Shown here piece after piece: positions 8,344 to 16,166 of a stretch of 64,000 bases of DNA. This DNA is from Algorimicrobium sp002414705 (lineage in GTDB: Bacteria > Bacteroidota > Bacteroidia > Flavobacteriales > Flavobacteriaceae). Every line of letters begins with the position of its first letter. The stretch's first letter is position 1. Where the stretch lies: the NCBI GenBank assembly GCA_963972425.1, contig CAXAUF010000002.1:84504-148503 (forward strand), read 5' to 3'. The position numbers were made by a program, and so were the translations under genes. The notes beneath the pieces were generated by a model, which was given only the letters and a program-made list of their open reading frames with translations, was not told where the DNA came from and ran no database searches.

Positions 8344-10620
8344 ATGCAAATCAATACATCCCTAGTTTTTATAGTTTTTGTGAGCCTGATTTTTGGTTGT
8401 TCTAAAGAGATAAGCCAACCTATAACACCACAAATAATACCTACACCATATAGTCAAACTCTAATAGAAGGCGTTTTTACTATTTCCAATAAAACAGGTT
8501 TAACTTTCGATGAAGAATTTTCTGTTGCCGCACAATTTTTAAAAGAGTATATAGAAACAGGTAGTGCTATTTCATTAAAATCTGGCACTAATATCGTTTT
8601 TGAGAAAGATGAAACGATAGAAGATGTTGAAGGTTATACATTAGACGTTTTCCCAGCTAAAATACGCATCAAAGCTAAAACTGTTCAAGGTGCTTTTTAT
8701 GCGGTTCAGAGTTTACGGCAGCTACTACCAATTGGTCTTGAAAATAACTCATTTACTAAAGCTGAAATTGCTGTTACATGCGTGTCTATTCAAGATAAAC
8801 CGCAATTCTCGTATCGTGGTATGCATTTGGATGTGGCGAGACATAAATTTTCAATAGAGTTTATCAAGAAATATATTGATGCATTAGCTATGCTTAAAAT
8901 GAATACCTTTCATTGGCATTTAACAGACGATCAAGGTTGGCGAATAGAAATAAAAAAACATCCAAAACTTCAAGAAATAGCAGCCTTTAGAGATCAAACA
9001 CTAATAGGACATTTTAGTGATAATCCGCAACAATTTGATGGTAAAAAATATGGCGGTTTTTATACCCAAGAACAGATTAAGGATGTAGTAGCGTATGCTA
9101 AAAATCGTTTTATAAGGGTTATTCCTGAAATTGAAATGCCAGGTCATGCACAAGCAGCCATTGCAGCATATCCTGAATTAGGATGTACAAAAGAACCTAT
9201 TAAAGTCGCAGAGTCTTGGGGTGTTTTTGAAGATATTTTCTGTGCTGGTAATGATAGCACGTTTACATTTCTTGAAAATGTATTAGATGAAATTATTCCC
9301 TTATTTCCCGATCAGTATATCCATATTGGAGGTGATGAGGTTCCGAAAGCACATTGGAAAACGTGTGATGCTTGTCAGAAAAGAATTCAAGATGAAAATC
9401 TTAAAGATGAACATGAACTACAGAGCTATTTCATTCAACGGATTGAAAAATATGTAAATTCTAAAGGCAAACAAATTATTGGTTGGGACGAAATACTGGA
9501 AGGTGGTTTAGCACCAAATGCTACCGTTATGTCTTGGCGTGGTATAAAAGGAGCAGTTGAAGCAGCGAAAGCAAAACATGATGTTATTATGACACCAACA
9601 TCCTATAGTTATTTTGATTATTACCAATCTACAAATCCAAACGAACCTGTTGCTATAGGCGGATATTTGCCTTTAGAAAAAGTATATGGTTTTAATCCTA
9701 TTCCTATTGGTTTACCAGAAAAAGAGAAATCGTATGTTATTGGCGCACAAGGAAATTTATGGACGGAATATATTTCAGATTCGGAACATGTTGAATATAT
9801 GGCTTTTCCTCGTGTAATTGCCATGAGTGAGGTTGTTTGGTCTACTGAATTGAATAAAAATTACAACCAATTTATTGATAGATTAGAATATTTTAATAAA
9901 CGTTTGGACGCCCTCAATATTAACTATGCCAATCATTTGTATGAGGTAAATGGCGAGGTTAAAATGGAATTAGATAAAATCTATACCTTCCATTTAAACA
10001 CGCTAACTAAAGGAAAAACTATTAGGTACACAGTAAATGGGTTAGAACCAGATAGTACATCTTTAGAGTACAAATTGCCTCTGGTAATTTCTAATAGCGT
10101 TACGGTAAAAGCAGCTGTGTTTAATAATAATAAACGTCTAGGAGCTGTGTTTTCTGAATCGCTAAATTACCATAAAGCTGTAGGCGCTAAAATTTCGTTA
10201 AATGTGCAACCACATCACGCTTATCCAGGAAGTGGCGCTTATGGACTGATTAACGGAATTTCTGGAAGTAATTCACGTTATGGCGATAAAGAGTGGTTAG
10301 GGTTTTGGGGTGAAGCAGTCGAAATAATTATCGATTTAGGAACAGAAACTGAAATTAGTTCCATGTCAACACGATTCCATAATGGAAACGGTCAGTGGAT
10401 TTATGCTCCAGAACAGATTGAGCTTATTTTTGATGATGGTGCGGTTTCAAAAATTGAAATTCCAATTTCTGAAGAATTATTAGTTGATGTGTTAGTTGAA
10501 AAGATTATCAAAACACGTTATATAACACTTCGTATTCCAAATTATGGCATAATTCCAGATAGGAAACAAGGTTCTGGAAATCCGGCTTGGACATTTGTTG
10601 ATGAAATTAAAGTAAATTAA
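8344..10620 (+). CDS. GH20 beta-N-acetylhexosaminidase lipoprotein
   Basis: A 758-residue exported enzyme that removes terminal beta-linked GlcNAc or GalNAc. The start at 8344 gives the lipoprotein signal MQINTSLVFIVFVSLIFGC (Cys 19); the longer frame from 8197 runs back into the divergent gene. The order is a GH20 N-terminal domain (about 35-155), then a TIM barrel with 'YRGMHLDVARHKF', 'FHWHLTDDQGWRIEI' and 'HIGGDEVPKAHW'. The Asp331-Glu332 pair is the substrate-assisted catalytic pair of the family. The barrel ends near 'GNLWTEYI' and 'FPRVIAMSEVVW'. A chitobiase C-terminal-like domain (about 540-615) and a discoidin-like domain (about 620-758) follow. It fits with the mannosidases as the enzyme that removes GlcNAc caps or core GlcNAc. 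cutC starts one base after its stop. Confidence 0.96.
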   Translation: MQINTSLVFIVFVSLIFGCSKEISQPITPQIIPTPYSQTLIEGVFTISNKTGLTFDEEFSVAAQFLKEYIETGSAISLKSGTNIVFEKDETIEDVEGYTLDVFPAKIRIKAKTVQGAFYAVQSLRQLLPIGLENNSFTKAEIAVTCVSIQDKPQFSYRGMHLDVARHKFSIEFIKKYIDALAMLKMNTFHWHLTDDQGWRIEIKKHPKLQEIAAFRDQTLIGHFSDNPQQFDGKKYGGFYTQEQIKDVVAYAKNRFIRVIPEIEMPGHAQAAIAAYPELGCTKEPIKVAESWGVFEDIFCAGNDSTFTFLENVLDEIIPLFPDQYIHIGGDEVPKAHWKTCDACQKRIQDENLKDEHELQSYFIQRIEKYVNSKGKQIIGWDEILEGGLAPNATVMSWRGIKGAVEAAKAKHDVIMTPTSYSYFDYYQSTNPNEPVAIGGYLPLEKVYGFNPIPIGLPEKEKSYVIGAQGNLWTEYISDSEHVEYMAFPRVIAMSEVVWSTELNKNYNQFIDRLEYFNKRLDALNINYANHLYEVNGEVKMELDKIYTFHLNTLTKGKTIRYTVNGLEPDSTSLEYKLPLVISNSVTVKAAVFNNNKRLGAVFSESLNYHKAVGAKISLNVQPHHAYPGSGAYGLINGISGSNSRYGDKEWLGFWGEAVEIIIDLGTETEISSMSTRFHNGNGQWIYAPEQIELIFDDGAVSKIEIPISEELLVDVLVEKIIKTRYITLRIPNYGIIPDRKQGSGNPAWTFVDEIKVN

Positions 10621-10621
10621 T

Positions 10622-11332
10622 ATGCAACTAGAAATTTGTGCCAATTCTTTTCAATCTGCTCTACATGCTGAAAATGCAGGAGCACAGCGTATTGAGCTTT
10701 GTAGCGAATTGGCCGTTGGAGGCATTACACCAAGCTATGGACTCATTAAACAGGTGATAGAAGCACTTAAAATCCCTATTTTTGTGTTAATCCGTCCACG
10801 ATCTGGAAATTTTACCTATTCGGATGCGGAGTTCCACATTATGAAACAGGATATAGAAATCTGTAAATTATTAGGTGTACAAGGAATTGTTTCGGGTGTT
10901 TTACTTCCTGATAATACCATAGATTTACAAAGAACCCAAGAATTAATTGAATTGTCAAAACCGCTTTCATTCACCTTTCATCGGGCTTTTGATTGTGTAC
11001 CAAACCCATTTGAATCTTTAGAGGAATTAATACATTTGGGTGTTCAACGAATTTTGACATCTGGATTGCAACCTACCGCAGAAAAAGGACTTGATATGTT
11101 AAAGACCTTACACGAAAAAGCCACTGATAGATTAACCATTTTAGCAGGATCTGGTATTCATCCAGAAAATGCATCCAAATTTAAATCGGCAGGATTCCAA
11201 GAAATTCATGCGTCGGCTTCCAAAGTTGTTTCAACCGAAAACAAACATGATTATTTCGGGAATACCCAACAAACGGTTTCTTGTGAAGAGACGATTAAAT
11301 CGATATTAAAAGCCATTCAAGATGAAGTATAG
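10622..11332 (+). CDS. cutC: CutC family protein
   Basis: A 236-residue TIM-barrel protein of the CutC family. The opening 'MQLEICANSFQSALHAENAGAQRIELCSEL' type pattern is diagnostic, followed by 'GGITPSYGLIK', 'VLIRPRSGNFTYSDAE', 'FHRAFD' and 'RILTSG'. The family is called copper homeostasis after E. coli CutC, but its direct role in copper handling is disputed and its reaction is not established. No signal peptide is visible, so it should be cytoplasmic. It begins one base after the GH20 stop and overlaps the beta-mannosidase start by 11 bases, so it belongs to the same transcript as two glycosidases. That context suggests a carbohydrate-linked role here; this is inference. Confidence 0.93.
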   Translation: MQLEICANSFQSALHAENAGAQRIELCSELAVGGITPSYGLIKQVIEALKIPIFVLIRPRSGNFTYSDAEFHIMKQDIEICKLLGVQGIVSGVLLPDNTIDLQRTQELIELSKPLSFTFHRAFDCVPNPFESLEELIHLGVQRILTSGLQPTAEKGLDMLKTLHEKATDRLTILAGSGIHPENASKFKSAGFQEIHASASKVVSTENKHDYFGNTQQTVSCEETIKSILKAIQDEV

Positions 11333-13784
11333 TCTGCTATTTGTTTTGGTAGTGTGTTTTAGTTGTCAACCCAAACAGGACGTACCCGAAACGCTTTTGC
11401 TTCATGATCATTGGGAGTTCAAGGCTACCGATTCATCAATTTGGCTACCAGCTCAAATTCCTGGTGATGTGTATTCAGATTTATTAGAAAATGCTCAAAT
11501 TCCCAATCCTTTTATTGGAAATAATGAGCAAGATGTGGAATGGGTCTCTAAAACCGATTGGGAATATCAAACCACGTTTCATGTTTCAGAAAAAACGCTT
11601 CAAAAAAATAATATAGAACTTAATTTTGAAGGTTTGGATACCTACGCAACCGTTTATTTAAATGATTCGTTGATTTTAAAAACGACTAATGCATTTCGTG
11701 AATTTTCAGTTGATGTGAAACCATTTTTAAAAAAAGAAAATACGTTAAGAGTCCTGCTAGAAAACACCACAAAATTTGAAGAAGAAAACAAGCGAAAATT
11801 AAACTATTTACTTCCAGAAGGGAATCGTGTTTTTACCAGAAAATCCCAATTTCAATACGGATGGGATTGGGGACCAAAACTAAATACATCTGGAATTTGG
11901 CGACCTGTGAAATTGGTTGCTTGGAATACCTTGAAAATTCACGATATTTATATTAAACAGGAGTTCTTAAATGATTCGCTAGCAAAACTTAATGCCAGTT
12001 TTAATTTACAAACGGCTATTGCAAATTTAGACTATGATCTCTATGTGAATGATTCATTAGTCCAATCCGGTTATATGTCAGACAAAGATAAAACCCAATT
12101 TAACTTTACGATTAAAAACCCCAAGCGTTGGTGGCCACATAATTTGGGTGAACCATATTTATACGATATTAAAGTAGTTATTCTGAAGGACGAATCGGTT
12201 TTAGATTCTATTTCTATAAAAAAAGGGTTACGAACCATAGATTTAATTACTGAAAAAGATAGCCTGGGCGAATCCTTTTATTTTGAAGTCAATGGCAAAC
12301 CAGTTTATGCTAAAGGCGCTAATTATATTCCACAAAATAGTTTACAAAACCAAGTAACTGATGCACATTACAACAAATTATTAGATGATGTGGTTGCTGC
12401 CAATATGAACATGTTGCGCGTTTGGGGAGGCGGTATTTATGAAAACGATATTTTTTACGAGTTATGCAATGAAAAAGGCATCCTTATTTGGCAAGATTTT
12501 ATGTTTGCTTGTGCTATGTATCCTGGCGATTTGGAATTTCTAGAAAACATCCAACTGGAAGCGGTTGATAATGTTAAGCGCTTACGAAATCATGCGTCCA
12601 TAGCCTTGTGGTGTGGCAATAACGAAAATTCCGAAGGTTGGCATCGTTGGGGTTGGCAGGATGGCAGATCTGAAACTGAAAAAACAGAGATTTGGGATAA
12701 TTATTTAAAGGTTTTCGACTCTATATTACCAAAAACAGTAGCGACATTAACTGATACAGATTATTGGGAAACATCGCCGAAATTTGGTCGTGGAAACCCA
12801 CAATTTGAGTTTCAAGGTGATGCACACGATTGGTGGGTTTGGCATGACGGTTATCCATTTGAACATTTTGAAGAACACGTACCACGTTTTATGAGTGAAT
12901 TTGGATTTCAGTCGTTTCCAAGTTACGAGGTAGTCAATTTTATAAATCAAAATGATACAGATTCGTTGGATATTACTTCTGAAGGCTTTAAAAATCAACA
13001 AAAGCATGCTAGAGGCTTTGAATTGATAGATACGTATATGGCTCGGGATTTTCCAGTGCCGAACAATCCTAAAGATTATGTATATATGAGTCAGTTGCTC
13101 CAAGCCTATGGTTTAACTAAAGGCATTGAAGCACAACGCAGAGCTAAACCGTTTAATATGGGAACTTTATTTTGGCAATTAAACGATTGTTGGCCAGCAA
13201 TTTCTTGGTCGAGTATTGATTTTTTTGGTCATTGGAAAGCTTTGCATTTTAAGGCGAAACGCAGTTTTGAAAACATCCTGATTTCCTCGGAAGTTGAAAA
13301 GGATTTACTAAACATATTTCTGATTAATGACGGATTCGAATACATGTCTGGAGCAATTTCAACTCAAGTAATGGATTTTTCTGGTGATATTATTTGGGAA
13401 GATTCACAAGAAATTGAAGTTAAACCTAATTCAAGCGCAATAAAACAAACGATAGATTTATCTGAATTCTCATTCAATAAAAATAAGGCAGTTATTGTTT
13501 CTGAATTTCAAGAATCCAGATCACTTTTCTATTTGGTAAAGCCGAAGGATTTAGATTTACCACCAAAAGCTATTCAGAAGACTATTACAAAAACTGAAGG
13601 AGGTTTTACCATTTCATTATCATCAAAAACGCTTCAAAAAGATGTGTTTTTGTTTTGTAAGGAGACTGGACGTTTTTCCGACAATTACTTCGATTTGTTA
13701 CCCAATAAAACCAAATTCATAGTTTTTAAAACAGAAGCTAAACATTTAAAGGATGTAGAAATAATGAGTTTAAATGGTTTTTAA
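11322..13784 (+). CDS. GH2 beta-mannosidase lipoprotein
   Basis: An 820-residue GH2 enzyme of the beta-mannosidase type, which would cleave the Man-beta-1,4-GlcNAc bond at the N-glycan core or beta-mannosides. The signal MKYSLLFVLVVCFSC has its lipobox Cys at residue 15. The sugar-binding N-terminal domain contains 'IPGDVYSDLLENAQIPNPF' and 'WEYQTTF', typical of beta-mannosidases. The catalytic barrel has 'NMLRVWGGGIYE', the acid/base in 'WCGNNENSEG' (Glu435) and the probable nucleophile in 'FMSEFGFQSFPS' (Glu526), then 'FWQLNDCWPAISW'. Length and domain order are normal for bacterial and animal beta-mannosidases. It closes the plus-strand glycan operon with GH20 and cutC; the following gene has its own likely promoter. 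Confidence 0.94.
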   Translation: MKYSLLFVLVVCFSCQPKQDVPETLLLHDHWEFKATDSSIWLPAQIPGDVYSDLLENAQIPNPFIGNNEQDVEWVSKTDWEYQTTFHVSEKTLQKNNIELNFEGLDTYATVYLNDSLILKTTNAFREFSVDVKPFLKKENTLRVLLENTTKFEEENKRKLNYLLPEGNRVFTRKSQFQYGWDWGPKLNTSGIWRPVKLVAWNTLKIHDIYIKQEFLNDSLAKLNASFNLQTAIANLDYDLYVNDSLVQSGYMSDKDKTQFNFTIKNPKRWWPHNLGEPYLYDIKVVILKDESVLDSISIKKGLRTIDLITEKDSLGESFYFEVNGKPVYAKGANYIPQNSLQNQVTDAHYNKLLDDVVAANMNMLRVWGGGIYENDIFYELCNEKGILIWQDFMFACAMYPGDLEFLENIQLEAVDNVKRLRNHASIALWCGNNENSEGWHRWGWQDGRSETEKTEIWDNYLKVFDSILPKTVATLTDTDYWETSPKFGRGNPQFEFQGDAHDWWVWHDGYPFEHFEEHVPRFMSEFGFQSFPSYEVVNFINQNDTDSLDITSEGFKNQQKHARGFELIDTYMARDFPVPNNPKDYVYMSQLLQAYGLTKGIEAQRRAKPFNMGTLFWQLNDCWPAISWSSIDFFGHWKALHFKAKRSFENILISSEVEKDLLNIFLINDGFEYMSGAISTQVMDFSGDIIWEDSQEIEVKPNSSAIKQTIDLSEFSFNKNKAVIVSEFQESRSLFYLVKPKDLDLPPKAIQKTITKTEGGFTISLSSKTLQKDVFLFCKETGRFSDNYFDLLPNKTKFIVFKTEAKHLKDVEIMSLNGF

Positions 13785-13824
13785 TTTTAACATCACCTTA
13801 AAATCTGCTTGGGTATTTTAGCAG

Positions 13825-13832
13825 TATCTTTG
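13825..13832 (+). promoter_or_regulatory. Candidate -7 promoter element before the phosphoesterase
   Basis: TATCTTTG matches the Bacteroidota -7 consensus TAnnTTTG and is followed by C, 23 bases upstream of the ATG at 13856. A correctly spaced TTG at -33 is not present, so only half of the promoter is supported. Confidence 0.45.
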
Positions 13833-13855
13833 CAAACGCTTGAAATAGAAATGTT

Positions 13856-15091
13856 ATGTCACGTTGGATTATCACCTTCATTATATTTGCTGTTGTTATT
13901 TGTTTTCTGGAGTTTTATGCTTTCCAAGCACTAAAAACAATCACGAAAAACAAAGTAATTCGTGCTATTTGGGTTCTAGCTGCAATAGCTATCTATGTTT
14001 ACTTTTTGTATGTTATTTATATTACACCAAGAAGCGCAGGGCAGACTAATACGTTTCAGTTGGCTGCAGGTTTTATGTTAACTTTTTTAATTCCGAAATT
14101 ATTATTGGTTGTCATTATGTTTGGCGAGGATGTTTTTCGTGTTTTTAGAAAAGGGTATTCATGGGTAACTCCAGGTGAAACAGCCGTTTTTGAGAGTCGA
14201 CGTATTTTTGTAGCAAAAATAGCATTGGGTATGGCTGCCATTCCGTTTGCAGCTTTTATTTATGGTATTTTTCAAGGACGTTACAACTACAAAGTTTTAA
14301 AATATCAACTAACGTTTGATGATTTACCAGATGCTTTTGATGGGTTTAAAATTACCCAAATTTCAGATATTCATTCCGGCAGTTTTACCAATAAAGAAAA
14401 AATCCAATACGGTGTAGATTTAATTAATCAGCAGAAATCCGATTTAATGTTATTTACAGGTGATTTGGTTAATAATATGGCGACAGAAATGGATGATTGG
14501 ATTGATGTTTTTAAAACATTAGATGCGCCTTTTGGTAAATTTTCAGTGTTAGGAAATCATGATTATGGAGATTATGTGCAATGGGATTCACCTGAAGAAA
14601 AGGTAAGAAATTTTCAAGCCGTAAAGGATTTGCACCCTAAAATTGGTTTTGATTTGCTTTTGGACGAACATCGTTATATTGAAAAGGACGGCCAGAAATT
14701 AGCGTTGATTGGTGTCGAAAACTGGGGAAAAGGTTTTAATCAAGCAGGAAATTTGGATAAAGCATCATCTCTAGTTGGTAAAGATGAGTTTAAAATTTTA
14801 ATGACGCATGACCCATCTCATTGGGAATATAAAGTGAAGACTAACGATTTTAATTATCATTTAACATTAAGTGGACATACACATGGCTTACAAATGGGTA
14901 TTGAAATTCCAGGCTGGTTTAAGTGGAGTCCGTCTCAATATATTTACAAGCAATGGGCTGGATTGTATAAAGAATTTGGACGCTATATTAATGTAAATCG
15001 TGGTTTTGGGTATCACGCCTTTCCTGGACGTGTTGGTATTTGGCCAGAAGTAACGGTTATTGAGTTAAAAAAAGGTAACCAAAATGTTTAA
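13856..15091 (+). CDS. Membrane-anchored metallophosphoesterase
   Basis: A 411-residue protein with about four hydrophobic N-terminal segments (residues ~1-145) followed by a calcineurin-like phosphoesterase domain. The metal-binding motifs are in family order: 'ISDIHSG' (Asp171, His173), 'LFTGDLVNN', 'VLGNHDYGDY', 'LMTHDP' and 'LSGHTHGLQMG'. It resembles the YkuE/YaeI type, which in some bacteria acts on UDP-sugar lipids or other phosphoesters near the membrane. The substrate cannot be read from the sequence. A 71-base gap and its own -7 element separate it from the beta-mannosidase, so it is probably not part of the glycan operon. Confidence 0.9.
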   Translation: MSRWIITFIIFAVVICFLEFYAFQALKTITKNKVIRAIWVLAAIAIYVYFLYVIYITPRSAGQTNTFQLAAGFMLTFLIPKLLLVVIMFGEDVFRVFRKGYSWVTPGETAVFESRRIFVAKIALGMAAIPFAAFIYGIFQGRYNYKVLKYQLTFDDLPDAFDGFKITQISDIHSGSFTNKEKIQYGVDLINQQKSDLMLFTGDLVNNMATEMDDWIDVFKTLDAPFGKFSVLGNHDYGDYVQWDSPEEKVRNFQAVKDLHPKIGFDLLLDEHRYIEKDGQKLALIGVENWGKGFNQAGNLDKASSLVGKDEFKILMTHDPSHWEYKVKTNDFNYHLTLSGHTHGLQMGIEIPGWFKWSPSQYIYKQWAGLYKEFGRYINVNRGFGYHAFPGRVGIWPEVTVIELKKGNQNV

Positions 15092-15149
15092 TTTTCAGGT
15101 GAATATACCTGACTTAACCAACTGTTAGTCAAAATATAAAAAAATTACG

Positions 15150-15157
15150 TAGGTTTG
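15150..15157 (+). promoter_or_regulatory. Candidate -7 promoter element before the thioredoxin-like gene
   Basis: TAGGTTTG fits TAnnTTTG and lies 31 bases before the ATG at 15189. No clear TTG is found at the usual -33 distance. Confidence 0.45.
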
Positions 15158-15188
15158 TAATAACACGTTTGACCTAATATAAAATTAT

Positions 15189-15485
15189 ATGTCAAAATTT
15201 GGGGAACTTATAGATGTCAATATTCCAGTCTTATTAGACTTTTTTACGGAATGGAACGACCAATCAACGGCTATGCATGCGGTATTGCGAGATGTAGCCG
15301 CAGCACTTGGTGATAAAGCAAAAGTCATTAAAATTGATGTTGATAAAAATAAAGAATTAGCCGAAGCACTTCGCGTTAAAGGCTTGCCAACATTAATTAT
15401 CTACAAAAATGGCGAAATGAAATGGCGTCACAGCGGTGAGCAGGATGCTAATACACTTATTGGTATTATTAAAGAATACGTATAA
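15189..15485 (+). CDS. Thioredoxin-like protein lacking the CxxC site
   Basis: A 98-residue cytoplasmic protein with the thioredoxin fold pattern: 'VLLDFFTEW', a central 'AKVIKIDVDKNKELAEALRVKGLPTLIIYKNGE' type half with the cis-proline in 'GLPTL', and the C-terminal helix. In place of the redox motif W-C-G-P-C it reads W22-N-D-Q-S26, so both active-site cysteines are gone, and the protein contains no cysteine at all. It cannot act as a dithiol reductase; a binding or chaperone role is possible. The rest of the fold is intact, so it does not look like a decaying gene. It stands alone, with its own -7 element, and converges on the deacetylase gene. Confidence 0.88.
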   Translation: MSKFGELIDVNIPVLLDFFTEWNDQSTAMHAVLRDVAAALGDKAKVIKIDVDKNKELAEALRVKGLPTLIIYKNGEMKWRHSGEQDANTLIGIIKEYV

Positions 15486-15492
15486 AACGTAT

Positions 15493-16161
15493 TTAAATTG
15501 GAAGTGTTTCGAAACGAAAACCTTTTTCAGAAAAGTATTCTAATACTTTAGGCAACGCATACATTAAGCTTTTTGATGCTTTTACGCTATCGTGAAATAC
15601 AATGATGCTTCCTGGTTTAGATTTACTGATAACATTATTATAGCACGTTTCTGGATGTGTTTCTTTATCCCAGTCAAACGATAAAATATTCCAAGTAACA
15701 ACTGTATATCCTAATGTTTTCAAGGCTTTACCTTGACTCGGTTTTATTTGTCCATAAGGAGGTCTGAATAGGAGCGAGCTGTTTAATTTTTGAGAAGTTG
15801 TGTCTGATTTATTCAATTCAGAAATAATAATTTTTTGAGCCTCATGAACATCTGAAATATAATTTTCAACGGATGTTTTCCAACCTTTTAAATGCGTGTT
15901 TGAGTGGTTCCCAATTCGATGGCCATCATTTAGAATAGAATGAAAAATACCTGGATGTTTTTGAATGTTATTACCAATGCAAAAGAAGGTAGCTTTTGCT
16001 TCAAATTGTTTTAATATATCAAGCGTCCATTTTGTTATTTCTGGTGTTGGACCATCATCAAACGTGAGATATAAAATCTTTTCAGAAGTAGAAAACTCCC
16101 AAACATAGTCTGGGAGTATTTTTTTTATAAGTGTTGGTGTTTTAACAGGAACAATGCCCAT
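15493..16161 (-). CDS. Polysaccharide deacetylase (NodB domain)
   Basis: A 222-residue carbohydrate esterase family 4-type enzyme that would remove acetyl groups from an amino-sugar polymer such as peptidoglycan. The motifs are in order: 'YLTFDDGPTPE' (Asp35/Asp36), 'HRIGNHSNTHLKGW' (His86 and His90 as metal ligands with the Asp), 'LLFRPPYGQ', 'VTWNILSFDWD' and 'SIIVFHDS'. There is no clear signal peptide; the domain begins about 30 residues in. It starts 5 bases after the DUF2723 stop, so the two genes form one operon. Short convergent spacing (7 bases) separates it from the thioredoxin-like gene. Confidence 0.92.
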   Translation of the reverse strand: MGIVPVKTPTLIKKILPDYVWEFSTSEKILYLTFDDGPTPEITKWTLDILKQFEAKATFFCIGNNIQKHPGIFHSILNDGHRIGNHSNTHLKGWKTSVENYISDVHEAQKIIISELNKSDTTSQKLNSSLLFRPPYGQIKPSQGKALKTLGYTVVTWNILSFDWDKETHPETCYNNVISKSKPGSIIVFHDSVKASKSLMYALPKVLEYFSEKGFRFETLPI

Positions 16162-16166
16162 GATTC

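Noticed and set aside
12747..13103. 118-codon minus-strand frame inside the beta-mannosidase gene
   Set aside because: The sense strand is clearly coding with catalytic residues in this stretch; the antisense frame shows no family pattern.
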